A DNA stretch of 64,000 nucleotides from Oscillospiraceae bacterium. GTDB lineage: Bacteria > Bacillota > Clostridia > Oscillospirales > Ruminococcaceae. The position numbers and the translations under genes are program-made. This document shows, in pieces, positions 43,841-51,521 of the stretch. The notes beneath the pieces are model-generated. The model saw only the letters and a program-made list of their open reading frames with translations. It was not told where the DNA came from and did no database searches. The stretch covers positions 31,117 through 95,116 of the forward strand of contig JAFWVK010000024.1 in assembly GCA_017518255.1 (NCBI GenBank), in the 5' to 3' direction. Positions within the stretch are counted from its first letter, which is position 1. Each line of letters starts with the position of its first letter.

Positions 43841-44539
43841 CTATTCCTGTTGCTTTGACCATTTTGCATAAAGATCCGGACGCCGTTCACGGGTCAGAGC
43901 GAGGCTCTGCTCCTGCCGCCATTCGGCAATTTTCCTGTGGTGTCCGCTCAGCAATACTGCCGGCACGGTTTCGCCCTCCCAGTTTTCGGGTCTGGTATAC
44001 TGCGGGTATTCCAGAAGCCCGCTGAAATGGCTCTCCTCCTCATACGCATCGGGAGAAGGCAGAACATTCTCACACATTCTCGCAACGGCATCCGTCAGAA
44101 TCAGAGCCGGAAGCTCCCCTCCCGTGACAACATAATCTCCGATTGAAATTTCTTCATCGCAGATCCGGTCAAGAACGCGCTGATCTACGCCCTCATAATG
44201 GCCGCAGAGCAGAAACAGGCGCGGCAGCTCCGCAAGCTCACGGACACGGTTCTGCGTCAGCGTTTTCCCTTTCGGTGACAGATATATTGTATGCATCGGA
44301 AGCTCCGACTGTTCACGGACGGCTTTCCAGCAGTCAAAGACCGGCTGTGCCTGCATCACCATGCCCATTCCCCCGCCGAACGGTGAATCGTCCACGCGGT
44401 TATGCCGGTCTGTCGTGTAATCCCTGATCTGATGACAGTTGACGGTAATTGCGCCTTTGGCGCGTGCTCTTCCGAGAATACTTTCGGAAAGGACCGCTTC
44501 GCACATTTCCGGAAACAGGGTTGCAATTTCAATAACCAT
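43841..44539 (-). CDS. trmD: tRNA (guanine-37-N1)-methyltransferase TrmD
   Basis: The 232-residue product shows the SPOUT-fold TrmD signatures: DDSPFGGGMGMVMQ near 50-63, LLCGHYEGVDQRVLD near 110-124 and SIGDYVVTGGELPAL near 130-145. These form the knotted S-adenosylmethionine site. The enzyme methylates G37 of tRNAs reading CNN codons and prevents frameshifting. The start codon overlaps the rimM stop by one base (TGATG). Pairing of rimM and trmD is the usual ribosomal-maturation operon. The length is usual. Confidence 0.97.
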   Translation of the reverse strand: MVIEIATLFPEMCEAVLSESILGRARAKGAITVNCHQIRDYTTDRHNRVDDSPFGGGMGMVMQAQPVFDCWKAVREQSELPMHTIYLSPKGKTLTQNRVRELAELPRLFLLCGHYEGVDQRVLDRICDEEISIGDYVVTGGELPALILTDAVARMCENVLPSPDAYEEESHFSGLLEYPQYTRPENWEGETVPAVLLSGHHRKIAEWRQEQSLALTRERRPDLYAKWSKQQE

Positions 44540-45045
44540 CAGTCAAACAGTCCCTCCAGCGGCCGGATTTCGATACATTCATTTTCAAAGTCTATATGCA
44601 GCACAACCTGCGGAATGACCGGAACGAGCAGCTGCTTTCCCTCCGCTGTCTCCACTTCGTATACATCGTTCGCGCCCGTTTGCAGAACATCTTTCAGTCT
44701 GCCGTATTCAGCTCTGCTGTCTGCATCAATCACGCGCATCCCGATCAGGTCCTGAATAAAAAAGGTGTCGCTGTCCAGCTCAACATCATCGCGGTTCATA
44801 TACAAAATAGAATTGCGCAGAGCATTGGCTGCCTCCGGCGTATCAATCCCCGCAAACTGAATCAGCGCCATATTTTTCTGGACGGAAGCGCGCATGACGG
44901 TCATCGGGATATGCTCTTTCCCGCGGTAAAGGGTTTCAAATCCGCACAGAAATTCTGCGGAATCACACCACGGCATGACCTTTACCGTTCCGTTCAATCC
45001 GTGGATATTTACGATCTTTCCGATTTCGAGATACTGTTTTTTCAT
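44539..45045 (-). CDS. rimM: Ribosome maturation factor RimM
   Basis: The 168-residue product starts at 45045 behind GGAGGA; an ATG 13 codons upstream lacks a site. The N-terminal RimM beta-barrel (YLEIGKIVNIHGLNGTVKV) and a C-terminal PRC barrel (FIQDLIGMRVID, GANDVYEV, LLVPVIPQVV, IEIRPLEGL) are clear. RimM binds ribosomal protein S19 and the 30S head during assembly. It is joined to trmD by stop-start overlap and lies 38 bp after the tcdA gene. Confidence 0.96.
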   Translation of the reverse strand: MKKQYLEIGKIVNIHGLNGTVKVMPWCDSAEFLCGFETLYRGKEHIPMTVMRASVQKNMALIQFAGIDTPEAANALRNSILYMNRDDVELDSDTFFIQDLIGMRVIDADSRAEYGRLKDVLQTGANDVYEVETAEGKQLLVPVIPQVVLHIDFENECIEIRPLEGLFD

Positions 45046-45083
45046 GAGTGATTCCTCCGCCTTCTGAATCCTGCATAATTGCA

Positions 45084-45824
45084 TCAGGTAAGAATAATCC
45101 CTGCAAGTTCCTTAATCACCTCGCCGGCAAGAATCAATCCTGCGGCAGAAGGCACAAAGGAAACGGAGCCGGGCGCCCGTTTGATGCCGGCTGCATCGGC
45201 TTCGGATACATTCGGTTCTGCGGATGATCCGGCGCGGGAAACGGGGATTTCTTCGGAATAGACAACCTTCAGTTTTTTGATGCCCCGCTTTTTCAGTTCA
45301 CAGCGCATCACGCGGGCAAGCGGACAGACCTTTGTCTGATAGATATCCGCGACACGGAATGCAGTGGGATCAAGCTTGTTTCCGGCTCCCATGCAGGAGA
45401 TCACCGGCGTTCCGGCTGCCTGTGCCTGTTCGATAATCCCCAGCTTTCCTTTTACGGTATCAATCGCATCTATCACATAATCATACAGGGTAAAATCAAA
45501 CTGACCGGCGGTTTCCGGAAGAAAGAAACATCGGTGCGCATTTACCGTGATATCAGGACAGATGTCGTGAATCCGCTCTGCCGCGGCATCGACCTTATAT
45601 CTGCCGACCGTACTGTGCAGCGCGATAATCTGCCGGTTCAGATTGGAAGGGCAGACGGTGTCGCTGTCAATGAGATCGAGTGTACCGATTCCGCTGCGTG
45701 CAAGCGCTTCCGCAGCAAATCCGCCGACACCGCCGATACCGAACACGGCGACCCGCGATTGTTTCAGCCGCTTCATTGCTTCTGTTCCGAGAAGCATTTC
45801 CGTCCGGGAAAACTGTTCTTCCAT
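45084..45824 (-). CDS. tcdA: tRNA threonylcarbamoyladenosine dehydratase (TcdA/CsdL type)
   Basis: The 246-residue product starts at 45824 behind AAAGGA. It is an E1-like ThiF fold: nucleotide motif VFGIGGVGGFAAEALARSG near 28-46, DSDTVCPSNLNRQ near 53-65, and DYVIDAIDTVKGK, then SCMGAGNKLDP and KVVYSEE. The family cyclises t6A37 of tRNA to ct6A using ATP. An early-stopping glycine-rich C-terminus is present. It shares an operon with RimM and TrmD, all acting on translation. Confidence 0.9.
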   Translation of the reverse strand: MEEQFSRTEMLLGTEAMKRLKQSRVAVFGIGGVGGFAAEALARSGIGTLDLIDSDTVCPSNLNRQIIALHSTVGRYKVDAAAERIHDICPDITVNAHRCFFLPETAGQFDFTLYDYVIDAIDTVKGKLGIIEQAQAAGTPVISCMGAGNKLDPTAFRVADIYQTKVCPLARVMRCELKKRGIKKLKVVYSEEIPVSRAGSSAEPNVSEADAAGIKRAPGSVSFVPSAAGLILAGEVIKELAGIILT

Positions 45825-45855
45825 TCTGATTCCTTTCTGCCGGTTTGTATTCCGG

Positions 45856-46515
45856 CTACTGTTGCATAAACTGTCCGGGTTCCGGCTGATTATCTTCCTG
45901 CACCCTGTTGAAATTCTGTATGTATTCCAGATCCTGCGCAATTTCCTCCGGACTCATCTGTCCGCTGCCCTGAGAAAGCGCATTCGTCAGCGTTTTTTCA
46001 TGCTCGCTGAGCAGAATTTCCATGCCGTTTTCCGCTTTTCTCATATTGGCAACTGCCGGATGCTTTTCCAGTCTTGCTGCGTCGATCCGATCCCAGTTTA
46101 CGGTATCGGCAGCCAGATAAAACTGCTTGAGAAAGGAGGCATACAGCCGGTCGATTTTCTGAAACACGGGCTTGAGCTCCGTTGTATCCTTGATTTCGGA
46201 TCGGCGCTTTTTTTGATTCTGATATGTCTGCATATGCTGCTTCATTTTTCGGAAGAGTCCGTCCGTTTCGATGCCGGTCAGTTCCGCCGTCCCGATGATA
46301 CCGGTGCGGAGCCTGCTGTCCTTTCCGTCATCGGCGTCATGCAGCAGCCAGTTCATCCGGATTGTGTAGCGCAGACGCGGAATCAGCAGCGCCGTAAGCA
46401 TCAGAAGCAGATAATGCAGCAGCCGGAACAAAAACCGAAGTGCAAACCCGATTGCGATGAAAACCGCTGCAACCAATCCGAGCAGAAATGACAGAATTCC
46501 TTCGAGATATTCCAC
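45856..46515 (-). CDS. Membrane protein of unknown function, first gene of the tcdA-rimM-trmD operon
   Basis: A GTG start at 46515 is chosen because AAAGGGGG lies before it and a promoter ends 35 bases upstream; the open frame runs further but across the promoter. The 219-residue product has one long or two short hydrophobic helices (about 6-50), then a basic and helical cytoplasmic part with RMNWLLHDADDG, and ends Gln/Asn/Pro-rich. I do not recognise a family. Co-transcription with tRNA and ribosome genes gives no firm clue. Confidence 0.65.
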   Translation of the reverse strand: MEYLEGILSFLLGLVAAVFIAIGFALRFLFRLLHYLLLMLTALLIPRLRYTIRMNWLLHDADDGKDSRLRTGIIGTAELTGIETDGLFRKMKQHMQTYQNQKKRRSEIKDTTELKPVFQKIDRLYASFLKQFYLAADTVNWDRIDAARLEKHPAVANMRKAENGMEILLSEHEKTLTNALSQGSGQMSPEEIAQDLEYIQNFNRVQEDNQPEPGQFMQQ

Positions 46516-46549
46516 AAACCGGCGCCCCCTTTCCGTAATGCCTGCAATT

Positions 46550-46578
46550 ATTGTACCATATTTCAGCAGAAAATGCAA
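46550..46578 (-). promoter_or_regulatory. Promoter of the tcdA-rimM-trmD operon
   Basis: On the minus strand TTGCAT, a 17-bp spacer ending ATGG, and TACAAT form an extended -10 promoter. Confidence 0.75.
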
Positions 46579-46715
46579 TGGGGAACCGAGAAAAGGTACA
46601 GCCGGCAGGTCATACACCGTATTCTCATGCGCACCGGACTGTTTCACTGTTGCCTTTGCGCCTCTTTTTTCAGGCAATATAATGCAATCGGATAGCGAAA
46701 TGATACAAAACATTA

Positions 46716-46743
46716 TTGACATCACAGCGAATCATGATATAAT
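46716..46743 (+). promoter_or_regulatory. Promoter of the pectinesterase gene
   Basis: TTGACA, a 16-bp spacer and TATAAT with TGa before it lie about 70 bases ahead of the start. Confidence 0.85.
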
Positions 46744-46811
46744 AGGAATAAGTATTGAAAGAGAACAGGCAGAATGCCGTATAATTTTCTGAAAAGATTA
46801 GGGGGAAACAT

Positions 46812-48638
46812 ATGAAACAGCGTGCAATCACCATCCTGACATCTGCTGTATGCGCTGCCTGTGTCTGCATCGGTTCGATGCCGGCTCAGAAGGCTGATGC
46901 CGCGGGCAGAGATCTCTATGTCGGCTATACCGGCAAGGACAACAATTACAGCACGGTCAATGCTGCCGTATCCGCCGCAGCTTCGATGAATCCGTCTTCC
47001 GAGAACGACCGGATTACCATTCACATTGCGCCGGGTACATACCGCGAGCAGATTACCTTCAATACGCCGTACCTGAGCTTTGTCAATGATACGCCGTCGC
47101 AGAAAGTTGTTCTCACATGGTATTACGGCATCGGCTATCAGTATTACAGCGTGGACAGCAGCGGCGTATACAACGCAGATTCCGCGCGGGCAAAATCGGA
47201 AAAGCATGAGCCGACACAGCGCTGGGGCTGCTCGGTGCGGGTGCGAAGCGGCGCAAAATATTTCCGTGCCGAAAATATTACGTTCGAGAATTCGTTTAAC
47301 CGCTACGTAACCGATGAAGAAATTGCAGACGGTGTTGCACTGTCCGGCAGCCAGAGCATCAGCTTTAACCGCGTAAAGGGCGCCGATGTGCAGTGCAAAG
47401 CTGCAACCGAACGTGCGGCAGCCATTGCAATCGAGGGAGATTACAGCGAATTTCTGAGCTGTACGTTCCAGAGCAGTCAGGATACCCTCTATCTCGGCTC
47501 CGATTTCGGTTACTTCAAAAATTGTCTGGTCGAAGGCAATACAGACTACATTTTCGGACAGGGAACCTATGTGTTTGACACCTGCGAGCTGCGGTTTAAG
47601 GGTTACAGCAATAATGCGGTCGGCGGATATATCACCGCGAACAAGAATTCCGGCAGAACCCTCTTTACAAACTGCTCTGTCACCGCCGCAAGCGGTCTGA
47701 ATGTCAGTCCGGGTTATTTCGGCAGACCGTGGGGCGCATCCGCCGATATCGCATTCGTGAACACGAAATTGCAGTATGAGGGCATCATCACCTCCGCCGG
47801 CTGGACTTCCATGAGCGGCAATCAGCCGGAAAATGCAAAATTCAAGGAATACGGCACAACAGCGAACGGCAGTCCTGTGAACACCTCCGGAAGAGTGTAC
47901 GGAACTGTACGGTACTCCGCCGACGGGCTCGATACGCAGACCTATCTGGGAAGCTGGGTTCCGTTCTATCTCAGCGGCGGGACACAGATTGTGATTGAAC
48001 CGATCAACGGCAGTCTGGTGCGCGGGCTTCTGCCCGTACACGCAGGTTATACATGGGAAATCCGCGAACACACGCAGACAGGCGACAAAATCTTTACGGA
48101 CCGCGATTATGTCTATGCGGAACTGCCGGAAACTCTGAGCGGCAGTGAAGCCGTTGTGACACCCTGCGACGGCAAAAAGCTTTCCGGCACGCTCGCGGAA
48201 TTTGTCGCGGGGGCTGATATTGTACTCTATATTCTGCTGGATGTCCGTGTGGAAAACCTTCCGTCATGGATGAACGGCTTCGAGAAAACCGGAATGCAGG
48301 CATCCAGCAGCAATTCCGAGGCGTTTGATGTGTACCGGAAGGCATACGCTGCCGGCGAGAGCATTACACTCGGCGCAAATGAGCAGTCCGCGAACTGTGT
48401 CAATTATGCCGCACTGGTTATGCAGAAGCGGACTGAGCCGACCTGCACCGGTGATGTCAACTGCGACGGTGTTATCAATGCCAAAGACCTGACGCGCCTG
48501 AAGCAGCATTTGCTGCATACCGGAATGCTCAGCGAGCAGGAAGCGGCAAACGCCGATCTCAACCGCGACGGGAAAGCGGATGCCTCTGATCTGCCCCTCC
48601 TGCAAAGCTATCTGCTCTGCAATTCATCCGGTTTCTGA
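46812..48638 (+). CDS. Dockerin-bearing pectinesterase (CE8)
   Basis: The 608-residue product has a signal peptide (1 to about 30) and a CE8 right-handed beta-helix (about 33-370). Catalytic signatures are QDTLYLGS near 222 and GNTDYIFGQG near 241, each with an Asp of the active site, and GRPWG near 305 with the Arg. Residues about 380-535 are a beta-rich linker region without a recognised family. A type I dockerin (about 546-605) has DVNCDGVINAKD and DLNRDGKADASD. It should remove methyl esters from homogalacturonan as part of a cellulosome. An AGGGGGAA site and its own promoter and terminator make it a single unit. Confidence 0.93.
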   Translation: MKQRAITILTSAVCAACVCIGSMPAQKADAAGRDLYVGYTGKDNNYSTVNAAVSAAASMNPSSENDRITIHIAPGTYREQITFNTPYLSFVNDTPSQKVVLTWYYGIGYQYYSVDSSGVYNADSARAKSEKHEPTQRWGCSVRVRSGAKYFRAENITFENSFNRYVTDEEIADGVALSGSQSISFNRVKGADVQCKAATERAAAIAIEGDYSEFLSCTFQSSQDTLYLGSDFGYFKNCLVEGNTDYIFGQGTYVFDTCELRFKGYSNNAVGGYITANKNSGRTLFTNCSVTAASGLNVSPGYFGRPWGASADIAFVNTKLQYEGIITSAGWTSMSGNQPENAKFKEYGTTANGSPVNTSGRVYGTVRYSADGLDTQTYLGSWVPFYLSGGTQIVIEPINGSLVRGLLPVHAGYTWEIREHTQTGDKIFTDRDYVYAELPETLSGSEAVVTPCDGKKLSGTLAEFVAGADIVLYILLDVRVENLPSWMNGFEKTGMQASSSNSEAFDVYRKAYAAGESITLGANEQSANCVNYAALVMQKRTEPTCTGDVNCDGVINAKDLTRLKQHLLHTGMLSEQEAANADLNRDGKADASDLPLLQSYLLCNSSGF

Positions 48639-48649
48639 ATATTATTTAC

Positions 48650-48678
48650 AGAACCCTGTTCTTTGTGAACAGGGTTCT
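48650..48678 (+). terminator. Terminator of the pectinesterase gene
   Basis: An 11-bp stem AGAACCCTGTT/AACAGGGTTCT follows the stop by 11 bases. Instead of a T-run it is followed by the CAGTCTGTCGAAAAAG repeat. Confidence 0.75.
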
Positions 48679-48776
48679 CAGTCTGTCGAAAAAGCTATCT
48701 CATGTTTCGCAAACGTGCGCTGCACGATGATTTTGATTGGCTCTCGCCCGCTTCGATAAACCGCCCTAGCGCAGCG
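48679..48776 (+). repeat. Dispersed repeat, long copy
   Basis: The stretch from CAGTCTGTCGAAAAAG through TTTCGCAAACGTGCG, CGATGATT and CTCTCGCCCGC is closely matched on the minus strand at 63715-63826 and in part at 7110-7175. It contains no open frame. Confidence 0.75.
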
Positions 48777-48846
48777 GTGGGACAATGTCACTTTAGAATC
48801 CCGTTAGAAAAAACAAAGATAATACATTTTTTATATATAATGGGGT

Positions 48847-48906
48847 CCGGGGACAATGTCCCCGGCAGAGGCTTGGGGACGGAGTCCCCATTATAATGCA
48901 TCGCAG
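48847..48906 (+). repeat. Palindrome plus GGGGACGG-GTCCCC dispersed repeat
   Basis: CCGGGGACA-TGTCCCCGG (48847-48865) is a near-perfect palindrome. Directly after it GCTTGGGGACGGAGTCCCCATTATAATGCATCGCAG (in part quoted) matches, inverted, 61747-61790. Both parts can fold into hairpins. Confidence 0.7.
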
Positions 48907-48915
48907 ATACGTACC

Positions 48916-49170
48916 AGCAGTCATATGTTCCCCGATAAACTTTTCTCCGTACACACTGATTTTTTCTGTGTAATATGCTATACCGCGCAGTGCGCGGCTC
49001 CGTGATGATTCCGAATCAGCATTCCGAAAATAACTTTCCCCTGCACCCATTGAATTTTCCATTATAATATGCTATACTGCGCAGTGCGCGGCTCCGAAAC
49101 AGCAGCCATATGTTCCCCGAAAAACTTTTCTCCGTACACATTGATTTTTTCTGTGTAATATGCTATAATA
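48916..49170 (+). repeat. Array of duplicated promoter-like cassettes before the barnase gene
   Basis: A 68-bp block (CATATGTTCCCCGA to TATGCTATA) occurs at 48916-48983 and 49101-49168, 185 bp apart. A second block, GCTATACYGCGCAGTGCGCGG, occurs at 48977 and 49071. Each carries a promoter-like pair: CTGATT/TATACC, TTGAAT/TATACT (49050-49078) and TTGATT/TATAAT. Confidence 0.75.
49141..49169 (+). promoter_or_regulatory. Promoter of the barnase-barstar operon
   Basis: TTGATT, a 17-bp spacer and TATAAT with TGc extended -10 make this the best of three similar promoters in the duplicated array, 45 bases before the start. Confidence 0.75.
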
Positions 49171-49213
49171 GGATTATCCGGAGAACGGATAAATCAGGCT
49201 TGGGGGGATGTTC

Positions 49214-49876
49214 ATGCGGAAAATAATGCCGTTTATGCTGACGGTCTGCCTGCTGCTGAGTGTTACCGCGTGCGGAAAATCAAAAGCAAAGAAGCCGAAT
49301 GCTGATTCCGCCGGTACGGAAACATCGCTTTCGGAGGTTACACAACAGCCGGACACACTGCCGATTCTGCCGGCTTCTACTCTGGAACCGGAGCAGACTT
49401 CGGCTCCGGAAACGACAACGTCCGGGCAGCCGAAAACCGCACAGTCCGTGACGACGGAAACAACTGCCTATCTGACCGCAGCCGGACAGCTGACGGAAAC
49501 AGAACCGGTCACAACCGAGGGTAAGATAGACCGCAACGGCAAATATACAACAAAAGATGATGTCGCCCTTTATCTTTATACTTACGGAGAACTGCCTTCC
49601 AACTTTATTACAAAGAAGGAGGCGCAGGCTCTCGGCTGGAGCGGCGGTTCACTGGAACCTTATGCGCCGGGCTGCTGTATCGGCGGAACCTATTTCGGCA
49701 ATTATGAAGGGGCGCTTCCCGAAGCGCCCGGACGGGAGTATCATGAATGTGACATTGATACGCTCGGGAAAAAAAGCAGAGGCGCCAAAAGAATTGTTTA
49801 TTCCAATGACGGCTTGATTTACTATACGAAAGATCACTATAAAACATTTGAAAAACTGTACGGGGAGGATTCATAA
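49214..49876 (+). CDS. Lipoprotein-anchored barnase-like ribonuclease
   Basis: The 220-residue product starts at 49214, 6 bases after a GGGGGG site. A signal peptide ends in a lipobox (LLSVTAC, Cys20). A Thr/Pro/Ser/Glu-rich linker runs to about 105, then a barnase/RNase Sa-type domain (106-220). All key barnase residues are seen: Lys134 in FITKKEAQALGW, Glu178 in YHECDID, Arg193 in AKRIVYS and His208 in KDHYKTF. It should cleave single-stranded RNA after guanine, tethered outside the membrane. Barnase itself is freely secreted, so the lipid anchor is unusual. The stop overlaps the barstar start (TAATG). Confidence 0.93.
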   Translation: MRKIMPFMLTVCLLLSVTACGKSKAKKPNADSAGTETSLSEVTQQPDTLPILPASTLEPEQTSAPETTTSGQPKTAQSVTTETTAYLTAAGQLTETEPVTTEGKIDRNGKYTTKDDVALYLYTYGELPSNFITKKEAQALGWSGGSLEPYAPGCCIGGTYFGNYEGALPEAPGREYHECDIDTLGKKSRGAKRIVYSNDGLIYYTKDHYKTFEKLYGEDS

Positions 49877-50145
49877 TGCTGGTAACAATAGATTGTGCAG
49901 CGATTCAGGATCGCGCGGATTTCCATAAGGTTTTTTCGTCAAAACTTCGTCTGCCCGCATATTACGGCAACAATCTGGATGCACTGTATGACTGCCTGAC
50001 AACTCTGCCGGAGCAGACAACCCTGAATCTGCATCATATGCAGAAACTGATTGACAACCTCGGAAGCTACGGCAGAGCCGCGCTGAATATGATTGCGCGT
50101 GCAGAGCGTGAAAATCCGGAGCGTCTGACGGTCAATATGCGCTGA
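49876..50145 (+). CDS. Barstar-family ribonuclease inhibitor
   Basis: The 89-residue cytoplasmic product has the barstar fold pattern. It includes FHKVFSSKLRLPAYYGNNLDALYDCLTTL (in part), with the YYGNNLDALYD helix that in barstar blocks the enzyme active site and includes the key Asp residues, and a C-terminal helix. The usual length is about 90. It overlaps the ribonuclease gene by one base (TAATG), so both are made in fixed ratio and the cell is protected from unexported enzyme. Confidence 0.93.
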   Translation: MLVTIDCAAIQDRADFHKVFSSKLRLPAYYGNNLDALYDCLTTLPEQTTLNLHHMQKLIDNLGSYGRAALNMIARAERENPERLTVNMR

Positions 50146-50171
50146 TATCATGTGATTTCCGATTAGAAAAC

Positions 50172-50207
50172 AGCCCGAAACCGGTTTTGTTCTGCCGGCT
50201 TCGGGCT
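50172..50207. terminator. Bidirectional terminator after barstar and the DinB-like gene
   Basis: The stem AGCCCGAA-CCGG pairs with CCGG-TTCGGGCT. It is followed by ATTTCTGTTTTT on the plus strand, and CTGTTTTCTAATC follows on the minus strand. Confidence 0.8.
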
Positions 50208-50868
50208 ATTTCTGTTTTTGAAGCTGATCCCTGATTCTGAGGCAGGCTTCGATATGCATAATCCAGTGTCTGGAAAACGGCATCCTGATAATTCCGCCGA
50301 TGTCTTTGCCGCACCAGTAATCTGTCAGCCATGCCGCTTCCGGCGCATTGCTGACAACGTGAAGTGATTGCAGCAGTGCTTTCCGTTCGTCCGGAATATG
50401 CTGCCTGAGTGCTTCAAACCTGAGATTTTTCAGAATTGTTTCCGTGCTTTCTTTTACTTCCGTGATATATGCATACAGTTCATTCAGATCGAGCTGTCCG
50501 GAAAATGCGGCAATCTCATCGCTTTGCAGTTCGTTTCCGGTTGTGATGATGGGTGAGAGAATGCGTGACGGATAGCCATTGCGGAAAAATATCTGCTCAT
50601 CCCCCTGAACCAGTGTATGCGCAGTGATATCCTCAATCCGGAAGATATGCCAGAGGGCATACAGAATCGAGGTGTTGTGCAGCCCCTTTGCACGGATAAA
50701 AGGTACGGCGTTGAAATCCGTGCGGCTGAGTTCATTCCGGAAACCCTGAACCGTTTCGTTCAGCTTCCGGCGAAGCAGAAAAAGTGTCTGAATGCCGTCA
50801 CGAAAGGTATCTTTTTTCCGGATTTGCGACTGCATGGTTTTGTTCAGCTCCGACCATTCCGAATTCAT
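50206..50868 (-). CDS. DinB/YfiT-like four-helix protein
   Basis: The 220-residue product starts at 50868 behind a GGAGGAGGTGAAAGG site. The layout is a DinB-type four-helix bundle: a first helix with SILYALWHIFRIEDITAH (about 70-87), which offers the first His ligands, and PFSRHWIMHIEAC near 200-212 with the closing HxxxH. In the family three His residues bind a metal and the proteins act as thiol-dependent transferases; the substrate is unknown here. It is a single gene with a consensus promoter and ends in a shared terminator with barstar. Confidence 0.8.
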   Translation of the reverse strand: MNSEWSELNKTMQSQIRKKDTFRDGIQTLFLLRRKLNETVQGFRNELSRTDFNAVPFIRAKGLHNTSILYALWHIFRIEDITAHTLVQGDEQIFFRNGYPSRILSPIITTGNELQSDEIAAFSGQLDLNELYAYITEVKESTETILKNLRFEALRQHIPDERKALLQSLHVVSNAPEAAWLTDYWCGKDIGGIIRMPFSRHWIMHIEACLRIRDQLQKQK

Positions 50869-50895
50869 CCTTTCACCTCCTCCGCTGTTTTTCTC

Positions 50896-50924
50896 ATTAT
50901 AACCGGTAAACAGGTGTTTGTCAA
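50896..50924 (-). promoter_or_regulatory. Promoter of the DinB-like gene
   Basis: On the minus strand TTGACA, a 17-bp spacer and TATAAT are fully consensus, 28 bases before the start. Confidence 0.9.
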
Positions 50925-51046
50925 CTGCGTTGCCGTAATTACGGGAGACAGGCAGCATTGTCCGTTTGTGTCGGATTTCGCCGCTGCTGCATATGCTGTA
51001 CTGTGCATGAGAGGATTGCACAATACCGGATGAAAGGAGAATTGCG

Positions 51047-51280
51047 ATGTTACAGGATATGACAGTACCGGCAGAGCCGCGCGGAGTTTTTCCGGCGCAA
51101 ATGTCGCTTGCAATGGCATATGTCCCGTATCAGTGCTGGGAAGAGACGTTTTCCGCCGCGGATGCTTTGCAGGCAGGAACGGTCTTTCCTTCGCTTGTGA
51201 AACCGTTTGTGATGGGGAAAGGAGGTGACGGCAATGGCAGAGACACCGTTGCAGTCTTTGGACACGATGGGAAAGGCTGA
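51047..51280 (+). CDS. cotJA: Spore coat-associated protein CotJA
   Basis: The 77-residue product has the CotJA core: MAYVPYQCWEETF near residues 23-35, ALQAGTVFPSLVKPF near 40-54. In Bacillus CotJA is needed for CotJC placement in the coat and is transcribed by SigE in the mother cell. No clear SigE promoter could be fixed here. The gene overlaps cotJB by 47 bp, giving the C-terminal tail an unusual Gly/Asp-rich reading through the cotJB start. Confidence 0.88.
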   Translation: MLQDMTVPAEPRGVFPAQMSLAMAYVPYQCWEETFSAADALQAGTVFPSLVKPFVMGKGGDGNGRDTVAVFGHDGKG

Positions 51281-51521
51281 ACTGATGAATCTGACGCAGT
51301 CGCGTGCGTTTGCAATGCGTGATCTGGCGCTCTATCTGGATACGCACCCGACAGACAGCAATGCCCTGAACCAATTCCTCGAAAGCAAGCGTGACTATGA
51401 AAAATATGCAAAGATCTATTCGGAGCGTTACGGTGCGCTGTCCATGAGCCGGGTTTGCGAGGAGAACGGCTGGCCGTCATGGAGCAATACACCCTGGCCG
51501 TGGGAAAAGGAGGCGAACTGA
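51234..51521 (+). CDS. cotJB: Spore coat protein CotJB
   Basis: The 95-residue product starts at 51234 behind GGAGGTGA, inside cotJA. It has the family pattern AMRDLALYLDTHPTD near 28-42, FLESKRDYEKYAKIYSERYG near 50-69 and a WPWEKEAN end. It is part of the conserved cotJABC coat operon. The stop is directly followed by cotJC. Confidence 0.9.
   Translation: MAETPLQSLDTMGKAELMNLTQSRAFAMRDLALYLDTHPTDSNALNQFLESKRDYEKYAKIYSERYGALSMSRVCEENGWPSWSNTPWPWEKEAN

Noticed and set aside
46722..48071. 449-codon open frame antisense to the pectinesterase
   Set aside because: It is explained as a shadow of the CE8 gene, and its sequence is Cys/Arg-rich without recognisable motifs.
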